Below are positions 24,878-33,360 of a stretch of DNA of 64,000 bases, piece after piece. The notes under the pieces are model-generated. The model worked only from the letters and a program-made list of their open reading frames with translations. It was not told where the DNA came from and did not search any database. Source of the stretch: Nitrospira moscoviensis (lineage in GTDB: Bacteria; Nitrospirota; Nitrospiria; Nitrospirales; Nitrospiraceae); contig NZ_CP011801.1 in NCBI RefSeq assembly GCF_001273775.1, forward strand, positions 3,946,001 to 4,010,000, in the 5' to 3' direction. Both the position numbers and the translations under genes were made by a program. Position 1 is the stretch's first letter; each line of letters begins with the position of its first letter.

Positions 24878-25255
24878 ATGCCGGATGCCAGACCAATCCA
24901 GGGTGACCACATCTCCGAGTTTGAAGAGCTTCGTCGCCTGAGTCCTAAAGTTACCGGCGGGCTACTGCGCATGCGGCAGGAGGCCTATCGCGATGCGGCA
25001 GTCGCTGGAAAATACAAGCTGCTGACCGCGATGGCCATCTCGACCGCCGTTCGATGTGAACCTTGCATTCAGGCCTATGTGCAGATGGCGGTTGACAAAG
25101 GTATCACGCAAGAGGAATTGATCGAATTCCTCGAAGTCGCCATGACCATGCAAGGATGCCCGGGCGAAGAGTGGGCCTTGAAGGCCTATGCCGCCTACAA
25201 GGCCTGTCTTGACGGGAAACCTTCCGATTCAGGAGATGCGTGCTGTTCCCACTGA
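24878..25255 (+). CDS. AhpD/carboxymuconolactone decarboxylase-family protein
   Basis: This 125-residue protein has an AhpD-like helical core with the redox motif C60-EP-C63 (RCEPCIQAYV). The catalytic-pair context and GCPGEEWALKAY are typical of short CMD proteins. It ends in ACCSH, a Cys-Cys tail like those of the mer proteins nearby, which could bind thiophilic metal. Probable role: thiol peroxidase or disulfide reductase partner in the cytoplasm. It starts 20 bp after the cupredoxin gene. Confidence 0.85.
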   Translation: MPDARPIQGDHISEFEELRRLSPKVTGGLLRMRQEAYRDAAVAGKYKLLTAMAISTAVRCEPCIQAYVQMAVDKGITQEELIEFLEVAMTMQGCPGEEWALKAYAAYKACLDGKPSDSGDACCSH

Positions 25256-25274
25256 GTCGATACGGTTCAAGGGG

Positions 25275-26975
25275 ATGAACATGAAATGGTTGCGCTCACA
25301 GCTTGCGGCGGGAATCGTGCTGGCGCTCTCGCTCACTCCGCACACAGTCGCCACGGCGACAGAGGATCTCTCCGGTCTGATTGCCGAGCTCAATCAGGCC
25401 TGGCAGCAGGGGCGCTCGAAGGATATTGCCGACCGCTTTGACGAAGCCCTGCGGATTGTCCCCAATGACTATCGGGTTCACAAAGCCTATGGAGATTTTC
25501 TCACCGCGAACCGCCGAAATCAGGAAGCCCTGGCCGCCTACCGCCGCGCGGCCGAGCTGGCGCCGAATGCTCTGGATGTTCACTGGGCCATGTGGAGTCT
25601 CTTCGATCGCATGGGGGATCAGAATCGCGCGATTCTCGGTTTGCAGGAAGTCGCGAGGCTCGATCCGGAGAATCCCTTGGCCCGCCTCCGCCTGGCGAAA
25701 GCTCTCCGCAACGTCGATCGGCTGGAAGAATCGGCGGACAGTTTTCGTCGAGCCACGGAACTCGACCCCGACCACCTGGCCTATCGCTTACCCTATGCGA
25801 GGGCGCTCTATGACGTGTTGCGGTACGAACAGGCGCGACGGGAAGTTGAGACGGTGCTGGCCCGTGCGCCGAAAGCTTCCCCTGAAGCGGCGGCCGCACA
25901 GAACCTGCTGGGTCTGGTGAGGGGCGATTCGAGCGACAAGGGACGGCGCGCCGTGACCAATCAGAACATCGCGATTCCCGGTGTCGATATGGCGATGCGC
26001 GGGAAACGATGGGCCTTGACCCGCGACAAGGCGTGGCAATTGATGCGAGCGGAGCGGCATACGGAAGCCGAACCGGCCTTGCGAGAGGTGCTCGCGATCA
26101 TGCCGGAGGACTATAAAATCCACTATGACCTTGGGCTCACCCTCATGGAGCTCGGGCGGTATGAAGAAGCTATCGCCGCGTTCCGTGCGGGCATTCGCGT
26201 CAGCAGGTTCGGCGAGTGGTATCCCGACTCGTTGTATCGGATCGGCCTCTGCCAGGTCAAGCTCGGCCGTTGGCAAGAGGCCGTGAGCCGGTTCGAACGC
26301 GTGCTGGAAATACAAAATTGGCAGAAGGAGGAGGGGTACGGGATGACGTTTCCCGACGTGAACGCCGTCCAGGCCGCGCTGGATGATGCCCGGCGGCGCA
26401 TTTCGGCGAGCGAGACAACGGCGGTTGTTCCGGCTGCCGAGCTCACCATTGAACTTATGCGCCCGCGATCGGAAACGGATCCCGCGCCCGCCCTCGACTC
26501 AAGCATGCCATTGCCCGAGGCGATTCCTCTTCCAACTCAGGTGGCTCCGCTTGAAGTGGGCTACGCGCAAGGATGGTTTCGGCAAATGATACCAGCGCGG
26601 GGCGTCGTGCAGGATGATTTGCCGACCGGACTGCAAGAGTTCATCCCCATTGCGCCCACCGATACCTTTGCGCCGGACGACCCCGAGATCATCATCGTCT
26701 TCACGTTGACCAGTGTGCCCTCCGACGAAATCATCCTCAACACTCGCTGGATGGCGGAACGCGCCGAACGGGAACTATCGAACACCCTGATCGGCACCGA
26801 TACGGCGATGCTGACACTCAATGACAAATCAGGCTATGTGCGGCTGAAGCGACCGCAGGATGGGTGGCCGATCGGTGTCTACCGGGTGGATTTCTACCTC
26901 GGCGACCAGGTCGATGCGTACACCCATACAGCGGAGGCTCGATTCCGAGTAGTTGCGGCTGCTCAGACGCGGTGA
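25275..26975 (+). CDS. Exported TPR protein
   Basis: The ATG at 25275, preceded by AAGGGG, opens a 566-residue protein (MNMKWLRSQL). A signal peptide covers about residues 1-28. Several tetratricopeptide repeats follow (for example YRVHKAYGDFLTANRRNQEA, ALDVHWAMWSLF and PDSLYRIGLCQVKLGRWQEA) up to about residue 370. The C-terminal 180 residues are beta-rich, with a Pro-rich stretch first, and look like a separate ligand-binding domain (DDPEIIIVFTLTSVPSDEII). TPR proteins scaffold complexes. Here it precedes haem proteins on the same strand and may organise them. Confidence 0.82.
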   Translation: MNMKWLRSQLAAGIVLALSLTPHTVATATEDLSGLIAELNQAWQQGRSKDIADRFDEALRIVPNDYRVHKAYGDFLTANRRNQEALAAYRRAAELAPNALDVHWAMWSLFDRMGDQNRAILGLQEVARLDPENPLARLRLAKALRNVDRLEESADSFRRATELDPDHLAYRLPYARALYDVLRYEQARREVETVLARAPKASPEAAAAQNLLGLVRGDSSDKGRRAVTNQNIAIPGVDMAMRGKRWALTRDKAWQLMRAERHTEAEPALREVLAIMPEDYKIHYDLGLTLMELGRYEEAIAAFRAGIRVSRFGEWYPDSLYRIGLCQVKLGRWQEAVSRFERVLEIQNWQKEEGYGMTFPDVNAVQAALDDARRRISASETTAVVPAAELTIELMRPRSETDPAPALDSSMPLPEAIPLPTQVAPLEVGYAQGWFRQMIPARGVVQDDLPTGLQEFIPIAPTDTFAPDDPEIIIVFTLTSVPSDEIILNTRWMAERAERELSNTLIGTDTAMLTLNDKSGYVRLKRPQDGWPIGVYRVDFYLGDQVDAYTHTAEARFRVVAAAQTR

Positions 26976-27005
26976 CATCGGAATCCACCACCGGGAGGCT
27001 TTCCG

Positions 27006-27884
27006 ATGGCCGACAGGAAAACAGACGGAGGAGTGATGCCCCTTTCTAGACGACGGATTGTTAAACGAGACCCCTGGCTCCATCATGCCCGGCGTATGCT
27101 GGCCCTGGCGCTGGTCATGGCCGCCGGCCTCACCTGGATCGGGATTCCCGCCGTGAGCTCGCAAGGTCTCTTCGTGCGCTCTCACAAGGTCGATGGACCG
27201 GTGCCGGCCACTCCTGACGATCCCACGTGGGACCGTATCACTCCGCTCACGCTGCCGCTCAGCGGGCAGGTAATCACCAGACCGGCATGGCCTCAGCCCT
27301 CGGTATCTGCCATCGCTGTTCGTTCCGTGCACAACGGAAAACAGATCGCGTTCCACCTCACGTGGGAGGATCGCACCAAAAACGATCGCATCACCCCGGG
27401 CACGTTTCGAGATAGTGTCGCACTCGGCCTGGCTCTCGGCGATGCGCCCGCGTTTTTCTGCATGGGGCAGCTCGATCATTACGTCAATATCTGGCAGTGG
27501 AAAGCGGACTGGCAAACGGATATCGATCTGCGGGCCGCGCGTGATCACAGCCCCGACCAGTTGGGGGGAGTCCGCCGGTTCGAGACTATCCCGAGACGCG
27601 TGTCGTCGGTGGAAGCACTCCTAGGCGGCGGGTTCAGTACGTTGACGCCGACCCAATATCAAGGTCGGGTCCAGGGCAAGGCGCTGTGGAAAGACGGTCG
27701 GTGGCACGTCGTCATGACGAGGACTCTGACGACGGTGGATCAGGAAAATGAGGCGCCTCTGGGGCCGGGCCGCGCCCAGGCTCTGGTCCTGGCCGTCTGG
27801 GACGGGGGCATTCAAGAGCGTAACGGTCAGAAGGCGGTGTCTTCCTGGCTCCAGCTCGTGCTGGACCCACTCCCGTCCCTATAA
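27006..27884 (+). CDS. Exported haem-b protein, DMSO-reductase type II gamma-subunit-like
   Basis: This 292-residue protein is related to the ethylbenzene dehydrogenase/chlorate reductase gamma subunit and to the NxrC-like proteins of Nitrospira. GGGAGG at a good distance supports the start at 27006. A signal sequence lies at about residues 29-52 (MLALALVMAAGLTWIGIPAV). The haem region shows FFCMGQLDHYVNIWQWKADW, where Met and Lys are the usual axial ligands. No catalytic molybdenum subunit is encoded in the window, so this is an orphan electron-transfer subunit. Two pentahaem cytochromes follow. Confidence 0.82.
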   Translation: MADRKTDGGVMPLSRRRIVKRDPWLHHARRMLALALVMAAGLTWIGIPAVSSQGLFVRSHKVDGPVPATPDDPTWDRITPLTLPLSGQVITRPAWPQPSVSAIAVRSVHNGKQIAFHLTWEDRTKNDRITPGTFRDSVALGLALGDAPAFFCMGQLDHYVNIWQWKADWQTDIDLRAARDHSPDQLGGVRRFETIPRRVSSVEALLGGGFSTLTPTQYQGRVQGKALWKDGRWHVVMTRTLTTVDQENEAPLGPGRAQALVLAVWDGGIQERNGQKAVSSWLQLVLDPLPSL

Positions 27885-27894
27885 AAGGAGTTGC

Positions 27895-29232
27895 ATGATG
27901 GCAATGACACGATGGCCGTTGCTGCTTGGAACGCTCGGGGTACTGCTGCTGGGAACAGGGTTGTCGGCCGAAAACTCAATCACGGCTCCGCGGATGGAGC
28001 CGCCCGAGGGACCAATGAGCGACACGCACTGGGTGCGCGAGATCGAGCAGGTCTTTCCCCGTTCGGAGAATTGCCGGCAGTGCCACGATCGGCAGGATGG
28101 CGAATGGACCGTGGGGCGAGAGCGGGCGATCCGCTCAAACGCCCCGCCCCGAGTGGACCTCACATTTCCGCATGGGACGGCGATCACGACGCCCCTGTTC
28201 CAGCATGTGTTCGGTCTGTGGCTGCAGACGCAACCGACCGGGGACCAACGCACGCGCTGCTTGTCCTGCCATGTCCCGAGCATCACGGCGTTCCCGCAGC
28301 ACACCGACAAGATTGCCCGCCAAGTCCTCAGCGGCACGGTGACCGTGGAAGGCATCAGCTGCGCTACCTGCCATGCCGTAGACCACGTCCATGCGGAGAA
28401 CGGTAGTTCGCCCCCCACTTTCTCGCTCAAACCTGGCAAGGCCTTCTTCGGACCGTTCCCGTCGCCGGAGGAGAATCTGGTGCACCCCGCGCAGCAATCA
28501 GATCTATACCGGGGCGCGCACTACTGTGCCGCCTGTCATTTCGACAAGGTCAAGGACGTCACCAGGCCGGATTTGCCCGGTGAAATTCTGCAGGGCACGG
28601 TTTGTCAGGACTGTCACATGGAGCAGTCGACCGGGAGCGCCACGTCCAAGCGGGGGGCCATGACTCGGCCCATCGGACGGCACGAATTTCATGGCGTCAT
28701 CGTCCCGGCCCTGATGCTGAAGAATCGGAATCTGCAAGCCGAGTGGATGCCCAGGCTGGATATCGAGGTCTCCGGCTCCACACAGCGCGTGACCGGGACC
28801 GTCCTGATCCGGAACGGCAGTCTCCCGCATAGCTTCCCCGGCGGCGATCCGCTCCTGAAACAGTTCGTGCTCACGATCACCGCGATTGACGGGCACGGGA
28901 AAACTGTCGCCGAGGAGCAGAAGCGCTTCGGCTCGTCCTATGCCGAAGTCCTGCGCAATCCAAACCCCGATCCGCTGATCCGCGGCGGCACCACGCGCAG
29001 AATTCCGTTCACACTGGCGGTACAGGCCGGTGCACGACCGGCTCGAATCCAGGCCGTGCTTTCCTCTGCCCTCCTGCCCGAAGCGGATCCCACTCTGCTG
29101 GAACGGTATCTAACCTCACTCCCCTCCGATCATGAACGAGCGGAGGCGAAACGGCTCCTGACGGAGTATACCCTGCCAACCCTGCTCACCTTTCGCAGCC
29201 GTGCACTCGAAGGGAAGGAGATGATGCCATGA
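27895..29232 (+). CDS. Exported pentahaem cytochrome c (1)
   Basis: This 445-residue protein has a signal peptide (to about residue 25) and five CxxCH haem-attachment sites at C60, C122, C156, C211 and C237. A beta-rich C-terminal domain of about 200 residues without haem motifs follows. It is preceded by AAAAGGAG. The pattern of a haem half and an immunoglobulin-like half matches c554-like multihaem proteins of respiratory chains. The stop overlaps the next start by four bases (ATGA), so the two cytochromes are translated together and probably act together. The electron donor and acceptor are unknown. Confidence 0.9.
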   Translation: MMAMTRWPLLLGTLGVLLLGTGLSAENSITAPRMEPPEGPMSDTHWVREIEQVFPRSENCRQCHDRQDGEWTVGRERAIRSNAPPRVDLTFPHGTAITTPLFQHVFGLWLQTQPTGDQRTRCLSCHVPSITAFPQHTDKIARQVLSGTVTVEGISCATCHAVDHVHAENGSSPPTFSLKPGKAFFGPFPSPEENLVHPAQQSDLYRGAHYCAACHFDKVKDVTRPDLPGEILQGTVCQDCHMEQSTGSATSKRGAMTRPIGRHEFHGVIVPALMLKNRNLQAEWMPRLDIEVSGSTQRVTGTVLIRNGSLPHSFPGGDPLLKQFVLTITAIDGHGKTVAEEQKRFGSSYAEVLRNPNPDPLIRGGTTRRIPFTLAVQAGARPARIQAVLSSALLPEADPTLLERYLTSLPSDHERAEAKRLLTEYTLPTLLTFRSRALEGKEMMP

Positions 29233-30461
29233 GCCATCGTCGCACTGCCGTGGGCCTCTTCGGATTCGTCGCGATCCTCAGCGGCTTCTTTATCTGGAGC
29301 GTCGTGCCGGTCACTCAAGGGGCGGAGGACGGGGCAGCCAAGACCGGCCTGGACAAGGCCTTTCCGCTGGCCGCGAAATGCAAGCGCTGTCACGAGCGGG
29401 CCTATGAAGAGTGGGAAGCCTCCCCGCTGTCGCGATCCATTCACTCCCCGGCCTTCCGTGCGATGCTCAACGAATACCTGACCTTCTCGGGCGGACGGGA
29501 CAAGGCCCTCTGCTTCCGCTGCCACGCGCCGCATATTAACGAATTTCCGGAGCACACGGAAACATTCGTGACACAGGCTCAGTCGGGAGACCCCGCCATC
29601 GACGGGGTCGGCTGCGCGCAGTGCCATTTGATCCAGCACGTGGATCGGACCAAACAACCGCCGGTCCCGAAATATGTCACGGGCAAGACCCTATACGGCC
29701 CCTACAAGGACTTCGTCTCCAACCTCGCCCATCAGTCGATGGATCTTGACCTGTTCCGGAAAACCGATCTCTGTCTCAATTGTCATCTCGCCGTGCCGAT
29801 GGCAACGAACCTGGGGAACAAGAACGACTTGTTGGGAAGCTGGGCCACTAGCGCGTCGGTCAAATCCGGGAAGCAATGCCAGACCTGTCACATGCCCGGA
29901 CAGGTCGGCGAATCGGCCAACGGCGAAAAGAAACGCACGATCGCCAACCATTCGTTCCCAGGGCGGTTGGGCAAGCTGCGGCAGGACGCGGCCAAACTGG
30001 ACGTCGTGACCCAGGTGAAGGGGGCCCAGACGACGGTGACCGTCACGCTCCGGAACCTGGTGCCGCACAATCTGCCGACCACGCATCCCGGGTGGGCGAG
30101 CGTGGTGCTCGACCTGACGATCAAGGGTAAGAATCTCAAGACGGTGTTTCACGACCAGCGGGTCTACGGGAGAACCTATGCGGATGCGAACGGCGAGCCA
30201 ACGGTCTTCGACTTCAAAGCCGTCAAGGTTGTCAGCGACACGGTCCTGAAGCCGGAAGAAACTCGTCTCGAAACCTTCACGTTCCCGACGCCAACAGACA
30301 CGCGGTCGTTCGATGTCGAGGTCTCGTTGAACTACGCGCCGGTCACGGGCCCACCGGACTTTCTCCAACGTATCGAGGCGGAATCGACGAAGGGAACCCA
30401 GGATCCGGTCTTCCAACCCATTCCGATCGTGAGCACCGCAGAGAACATCCCACTGCGCTGA
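29229..30461 (+). CDS. Exported pentahaem cytochrome c (2)
   Basis: This 410-residue protein has an N-terminal hydrophobic segment (about residues 8-26), cleaved or left as an anchor. It has five CxxCH sites at C51, C95, C129, C182 and C217. The YEEWEASPLSRSIHSPAF stretch after the first haem is typical of c554-like multihaem proteins. The remaining 180 residues are a beta-rich domain with VPHNLPTTHPGW. It is a paralogue in layout of the gene just upstream, sharing the same haem count and C-terminal domain. It is followed after 12 bp by the caspase-fold gene. Confidence 0.9.
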   Translation: MSHRRTAVGLFGFVAILSGFFIWSVVPVTQGAEDGAAKTGLDKAFPLAAKCKRCHERAYEEWEASPLSRSIHSPAFRAMLNEYLTFSGGRDKALCFRCHAPHINEFPEHTETFVTQAQSGDPAIDGVGCAQCHLIQHVDRTKQPPVPKYVTGKTLYGPYKDFVSNLAHQSMDLDLFRKTDLCLNCHLAVPMATNLGNKNDLLGSWATSASVKSGKQCQTCHMPGQVGESANGEKKRTIANHSFPGRLGKLRQDAAKLDVVTQVKGAQTTVTVTLRNLVPHNLPTTHPGWASVVLDLTIKGKNLKTVFHDQRVYGRTYADANGEPTVFDFKAVKVVSDTVLKPEETRLETFTFPTPTDTRSFDVEVSLNYAPVTGPPDFLQRIEAESTKGTQDPVFQPIPIVSTAENIPLR

Positions 30462-30473
30462 AGGAGGCGTCCA

Positions 30474-31838
30474 GTGCCACACGTGTCAACGGTGAGTCGC
30501 CACGTCCTGATGCTCGCGCTGTTGTTGGGAAGCGTGCTGCCCGCCTCCGCCCAACTCGGCCGGCCTGAAGGGCTCTACTATAAATCCTGGGCGGTGATTG
30601 TCGCCGTCGACGACTATCTGGTTGCACCGAAGTTGACTGGCTCGGTCGCCGACGGCAAAGCCGTCGCGGACGCGCTGAAGCAGCTGGGGTTCGATGAGAT
30701 CCTGGAACTGTACGATCGGGACGCCGGCTATCGCCGCGTCCAGCACCTCCTCACTCATGAACTGTTGCAGAAGGTCGGGCGCCAAGACCGGGTCGTGTTC
30801 TTTTTTGCCGGCCACACCGGGGTCACCACAGATCGACATGGACACGATCTGGGCTATCTAGTGCCGTGGGATGCTCAGGTCGGCACCCCGGCAAAGGCCA
30901 TCTCGCTGGATCAGTTGAAGGAATTCGCGAATCGAGCGATGGCGAAACATGTGGTCTTTCTGTTGGATGCCGGCCTGCGCGGATGGGAAGTGACTCCGTC
31001 CCAACAACTGTCTCTGGAAGGTCGCCTCTCCCCTGAGACAGAGACGGACAAACGCGCCGTGCAAGTCCTGACCGCAGCCGACAAGGGAGAGGTCCCGGCG
31101 CGGGGCAAGCAAGCAAGCCTCTTCGTCGAGGTCCTCTCGTCTGGTTTGCAGGGCGCCGCCGATGAGAACCAGAACGGCTGGCTCATGGGCTCCGAGCTCG
31201 CCGCCTATGTCCGGCGTGTCATCGAAGCGCGGACCGTCGGCCGGCAGCATCCTCAATTTGCCCAGATCGACGGCGATGGCGATGTCATCTTCATCGAGGG
31301 CCGGAAACATCGGTTCTTTGCGAAGGCCCCGACGACGGACGCGGAACGGCTGGCGACGGCGAAAGAACTGTACGAGGAAGCCCTCTCGCTGCTGCAGAAA
31401 CAGCGCCCGCCGGCGGAGGCGCTTGAGCTGCTCGATCACGCCATCGCGTACCACCCCACGTTCGGCGAGGCCTACGTGTTGAAGAGCTATATCTATCTGG
31501 ACCTCGTTCCGAGATTGGACGAGGCCTTGGCTGCGGCGAACCTGGCGGTGAAGCATGCGCCGGAGAATCCGGACTCGCACTTCACGCTGGGGCTCATTTG
31601 GCAACGGAAGGGCCGGTTCCCCGAAGCGGAGCGGGCCTTCCAGCAAGCCCTCGCCGTCAATCCACGCTATAGCGACGTCTATCTGGCCCTGGGGGATCTC
31701 TATGCTGATGGTCTGAAGGATGCCTCCAAGGCTGTTGAAGCGTATCGCCACTATGTGGAAACCGGAGGAACGGATCCCCGAGCGAAGAGCATGATCGAGA
31801 AACTGGAGATGGCTCCTCGGACAAGCGGCACGCCATGA
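30474..31838 (+). CDS. Exported caspase-fold (C14) protein with TPRs, catalytic Cys missing
   Basis: This 454-residue protein has a signal peptide (about residues 1-27), a caspase/metacaspase-like domain (about 35-260) and TPR repeats (about 290-440). The catalytic His is kept (H114 in FFFAGHTGV). The strand that should read DxC(H/F)SG reads D165-A-G167-LRG, so Gly replaces the nucleophile and the fold is probably a non-proteolytic binding domain. The start is GTG at 30474, preceded by AAGGAGGCG. It is translated in line with the cytochromes and may be a scaffold for them. Confidence 0.82.
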   Translation: MPHVSTVSRHVLMLALLLGSVLPASAQLGRPEGLYYKSWAVIVAVDDYLVAPKLTGSVADGKAVADALKQLGFDEILELYDRDAGYRRVQHLLTHELLQKVGRQDRVVFFFAGHTGVTTDRHGHDLGYLVPWDAQVGTPAKAISLDQLKEFANRAMAKHVVFLLDAGLRGWEVTPSQQLSLEGRLSPETETDKRAVQVLTAADKGEVPARGKQASLFVEVLSSGLQGAADENQNGWLMGSELAAYVRRVIEARTVGRQHPQFAQIDGDGDVIFIEGRKHRFFAKAPTTDAERLATAKELYEEALSLLQKQRPPAEALELLDHAIAYHPTFGEAYVLKSYIYLDLVPRLDEALAAANLAVKHAPENPDSHFTLGLIWQRKGRFPEAERAFQQALAVNPRYSDVYLALGDLYADGLKDASKAVEAYRHYVETGGTDPRAKSMIEKLEMAPRTSGTP

Positions 31839-31921
31839 CCCTGCGTCCGAGTGCGCCTGTGACACAAGGAGCCCTTGTCAGAGACCAGCATCCGCAACTT
31901 CAAGCGAGGAAGGGGGACGAG

Positions 31922-32443
31922 ATGACCTGGATGCGACAAGGTGCCCTGGCGATGGTCTTCTTCGCCGCAACCGCTGGCGTCGCCTACGCCCAGCCCTACG
32001 AACTGAGTCAACACGACGTGATGGATGCGGCCTCGTTCACGAGCCGCGAGATCTCGCTGTTCGGCGTCACTCTCGGCGATCCTGAGACCACCGCCTCTGA
32101 TCGGTTGGTGCATGAGCAGATTCCCGGTGTGAAGGCTGAACAGGAGGCAATGTTTATTCTGTTGCTGGATCAGCGGAAGCCGGTCGGGCCGATGGCCGGG
32201 GTGCGGCTGACGAACGGCAAGGTGGATTTGATCTTTATCAACAGCCGCTTCGCGGCGAGGACCCGAGGGCTGTTCCGAAGGGTGCTGACCAGTGAAAGTC
32301 CGGACGACGTCCGTAAGATCCTCGGCAAGGAAGAGGTGGGAGACGAAAACGTGATGGGGGCCGTGCTGAACTACGAGAAGCAGGGTGTGTTGGTCAACTA
32401 CTTGGGCAAAGACGTGAACGTGGAATTCAGCCACTCGCCGTAA
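31922..32443 (+). CDS. Small exported protein of unknown function
   Basis: The ATG at 31922 follows GAGGAAGGGGG and opens a 173-codon frame; the upstream extension to 31835 overlaps the previous stop and has no signal. Residues 1-23 form a signal peptide ending AYAQPY. The mature part looks like a small alpha/beta domain (ISLFGVTLGDPETTASDRLV, LTNGKVDLIFIN, DDVRKILGKEEVGDENVMG). It has no cysteine. I do not recognise a family. Confidence 0.7.
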   Translation: MTWMRQGALAMVFFAATAGVAYAQPYELSQHDVMDAASFTSREISLFGVTLGDPETTASDRLVHEQIPGVKAEQEAMFILLLDQRKPVGPMAGVRLTNGKVDLIFINSRFAARTRGLFRRVLTSESPDDVRKILGKEEVGDENVMGAVLNYEKQGVLVNYLGKDVNVEFSHSP

Positions 32444-32689
32444 CGCGTGGCTCGATCGCCTCACTCCCTTTCGGGCTAGAGAGGCGCATTCCCTTCTTCA
32501 CCGTTTCCAACGCGTAAAGGTCACGACGGCATCATCCGGTGATGAACAGAACAGGTAGGATGCAAGGCCCTGCGAACAACAGAAAAGCAAGGCGGCCGAA
32601 ATCACAGGCTGACCCCACAGAGAACGCCTGGAAGGGTAACGGACAAACTGCGACGTCAAGGTCGCGCCTCTCTGATTGCCGCAGCAGTC

Positions 32690-33292
32690 ATGAGCGCGAT
32701 GCTCTGGATCGATGGCGGGGTGGCGGTGGCGGAATCGTCCTTCGAGGCCCGCGACGTCGTGACGCGCGGCACCATCGAAGCAGGAGTGGCCACTGGATTC
32801 GTGCAGGGCACGACGGCGATTGGCGCTGGTTCGTCGGCCAATCGAAGTGCGGTGCTCGTCCTGCCGCGCGTGGGGATGGTGCTGACCGATCCACTGGGGA
32901 CCGGCTGGTGGCAGGGCAACGTGGAACTGTTGGTCGAACCGCTCTTCGCCCGGTTTACCAAACCGTTCGCGGCCGAGGCGGCGGGAGGGTCGTTTGTCGT
33001 GAAGTACAACTTCCTCTCGTTCGGGCGGTGGATGCCGTTCTGGCACGCAGGGGCCGGGATGATTTGGACGAACCTCGCTCCGCGCATTCCCGAGCAGAGC
33101 ACGCCGTTCGAGTTCGTCTTGGAGACCGGTCCCGGTGCGCACTATTTTGTGACGGACCGCATCACGTGGACGATGGGCGTGCGGTTCCATCATATTTCGA
33201 ATGCAAATCTCGGAGAGCGAAATACCGGCATCAACGCGGTGCTCCCCTATGTCGGATTTTCGGTATTCCTGCCGTCAAGATGGCGCTATTGA
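32690..33292 (+). CDS. PagL-like lipid A deacylase/acyloxyacyl hydrolase-family barrel
   Basis: This protein of about 200 residues is predicted to be an eight-strand outer-membrane barrel. Its C-terminal half holds RFHHISNANLGERNTG (H168, S170), the His-x-Ser-Asn motif of PagL-type 3-O-deacylases. The ATG at 32690 leaves a short n-region. The frame is open upstream, with LRRQGRASLIAAAV preceding it, so a non-ATG start near 32640 would give a better signal peptide. The expected third catalytic residue (Glu) is not clear, so activity is unproven. Confidence 0.7.
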   Translation: MSAMLWIDGGVAVAESSFEARDVVTRGTIEAGVATGFVQGTTAIGAGSSANRSAVLVLPRVGMVLTDPLGTGWWQGNVELLVEPLFARFTKPFAAEAAGGSFVVKYNFLSFGRWMPFWHAGAGMIWTNLAPRIPEQSTPFEFVLETGPGAHYFVTDRITWTMGVRFHHISNANLGERNTGINAVLPYVGFSVFLPSRWRY

Positions 33293-33360
33293 GTCTCGGT
33301 CTTGTCGTGGGAGACTCACCACTGGTTCTGGCGGGATTCACTTTTGGAGGTCACGTCATT

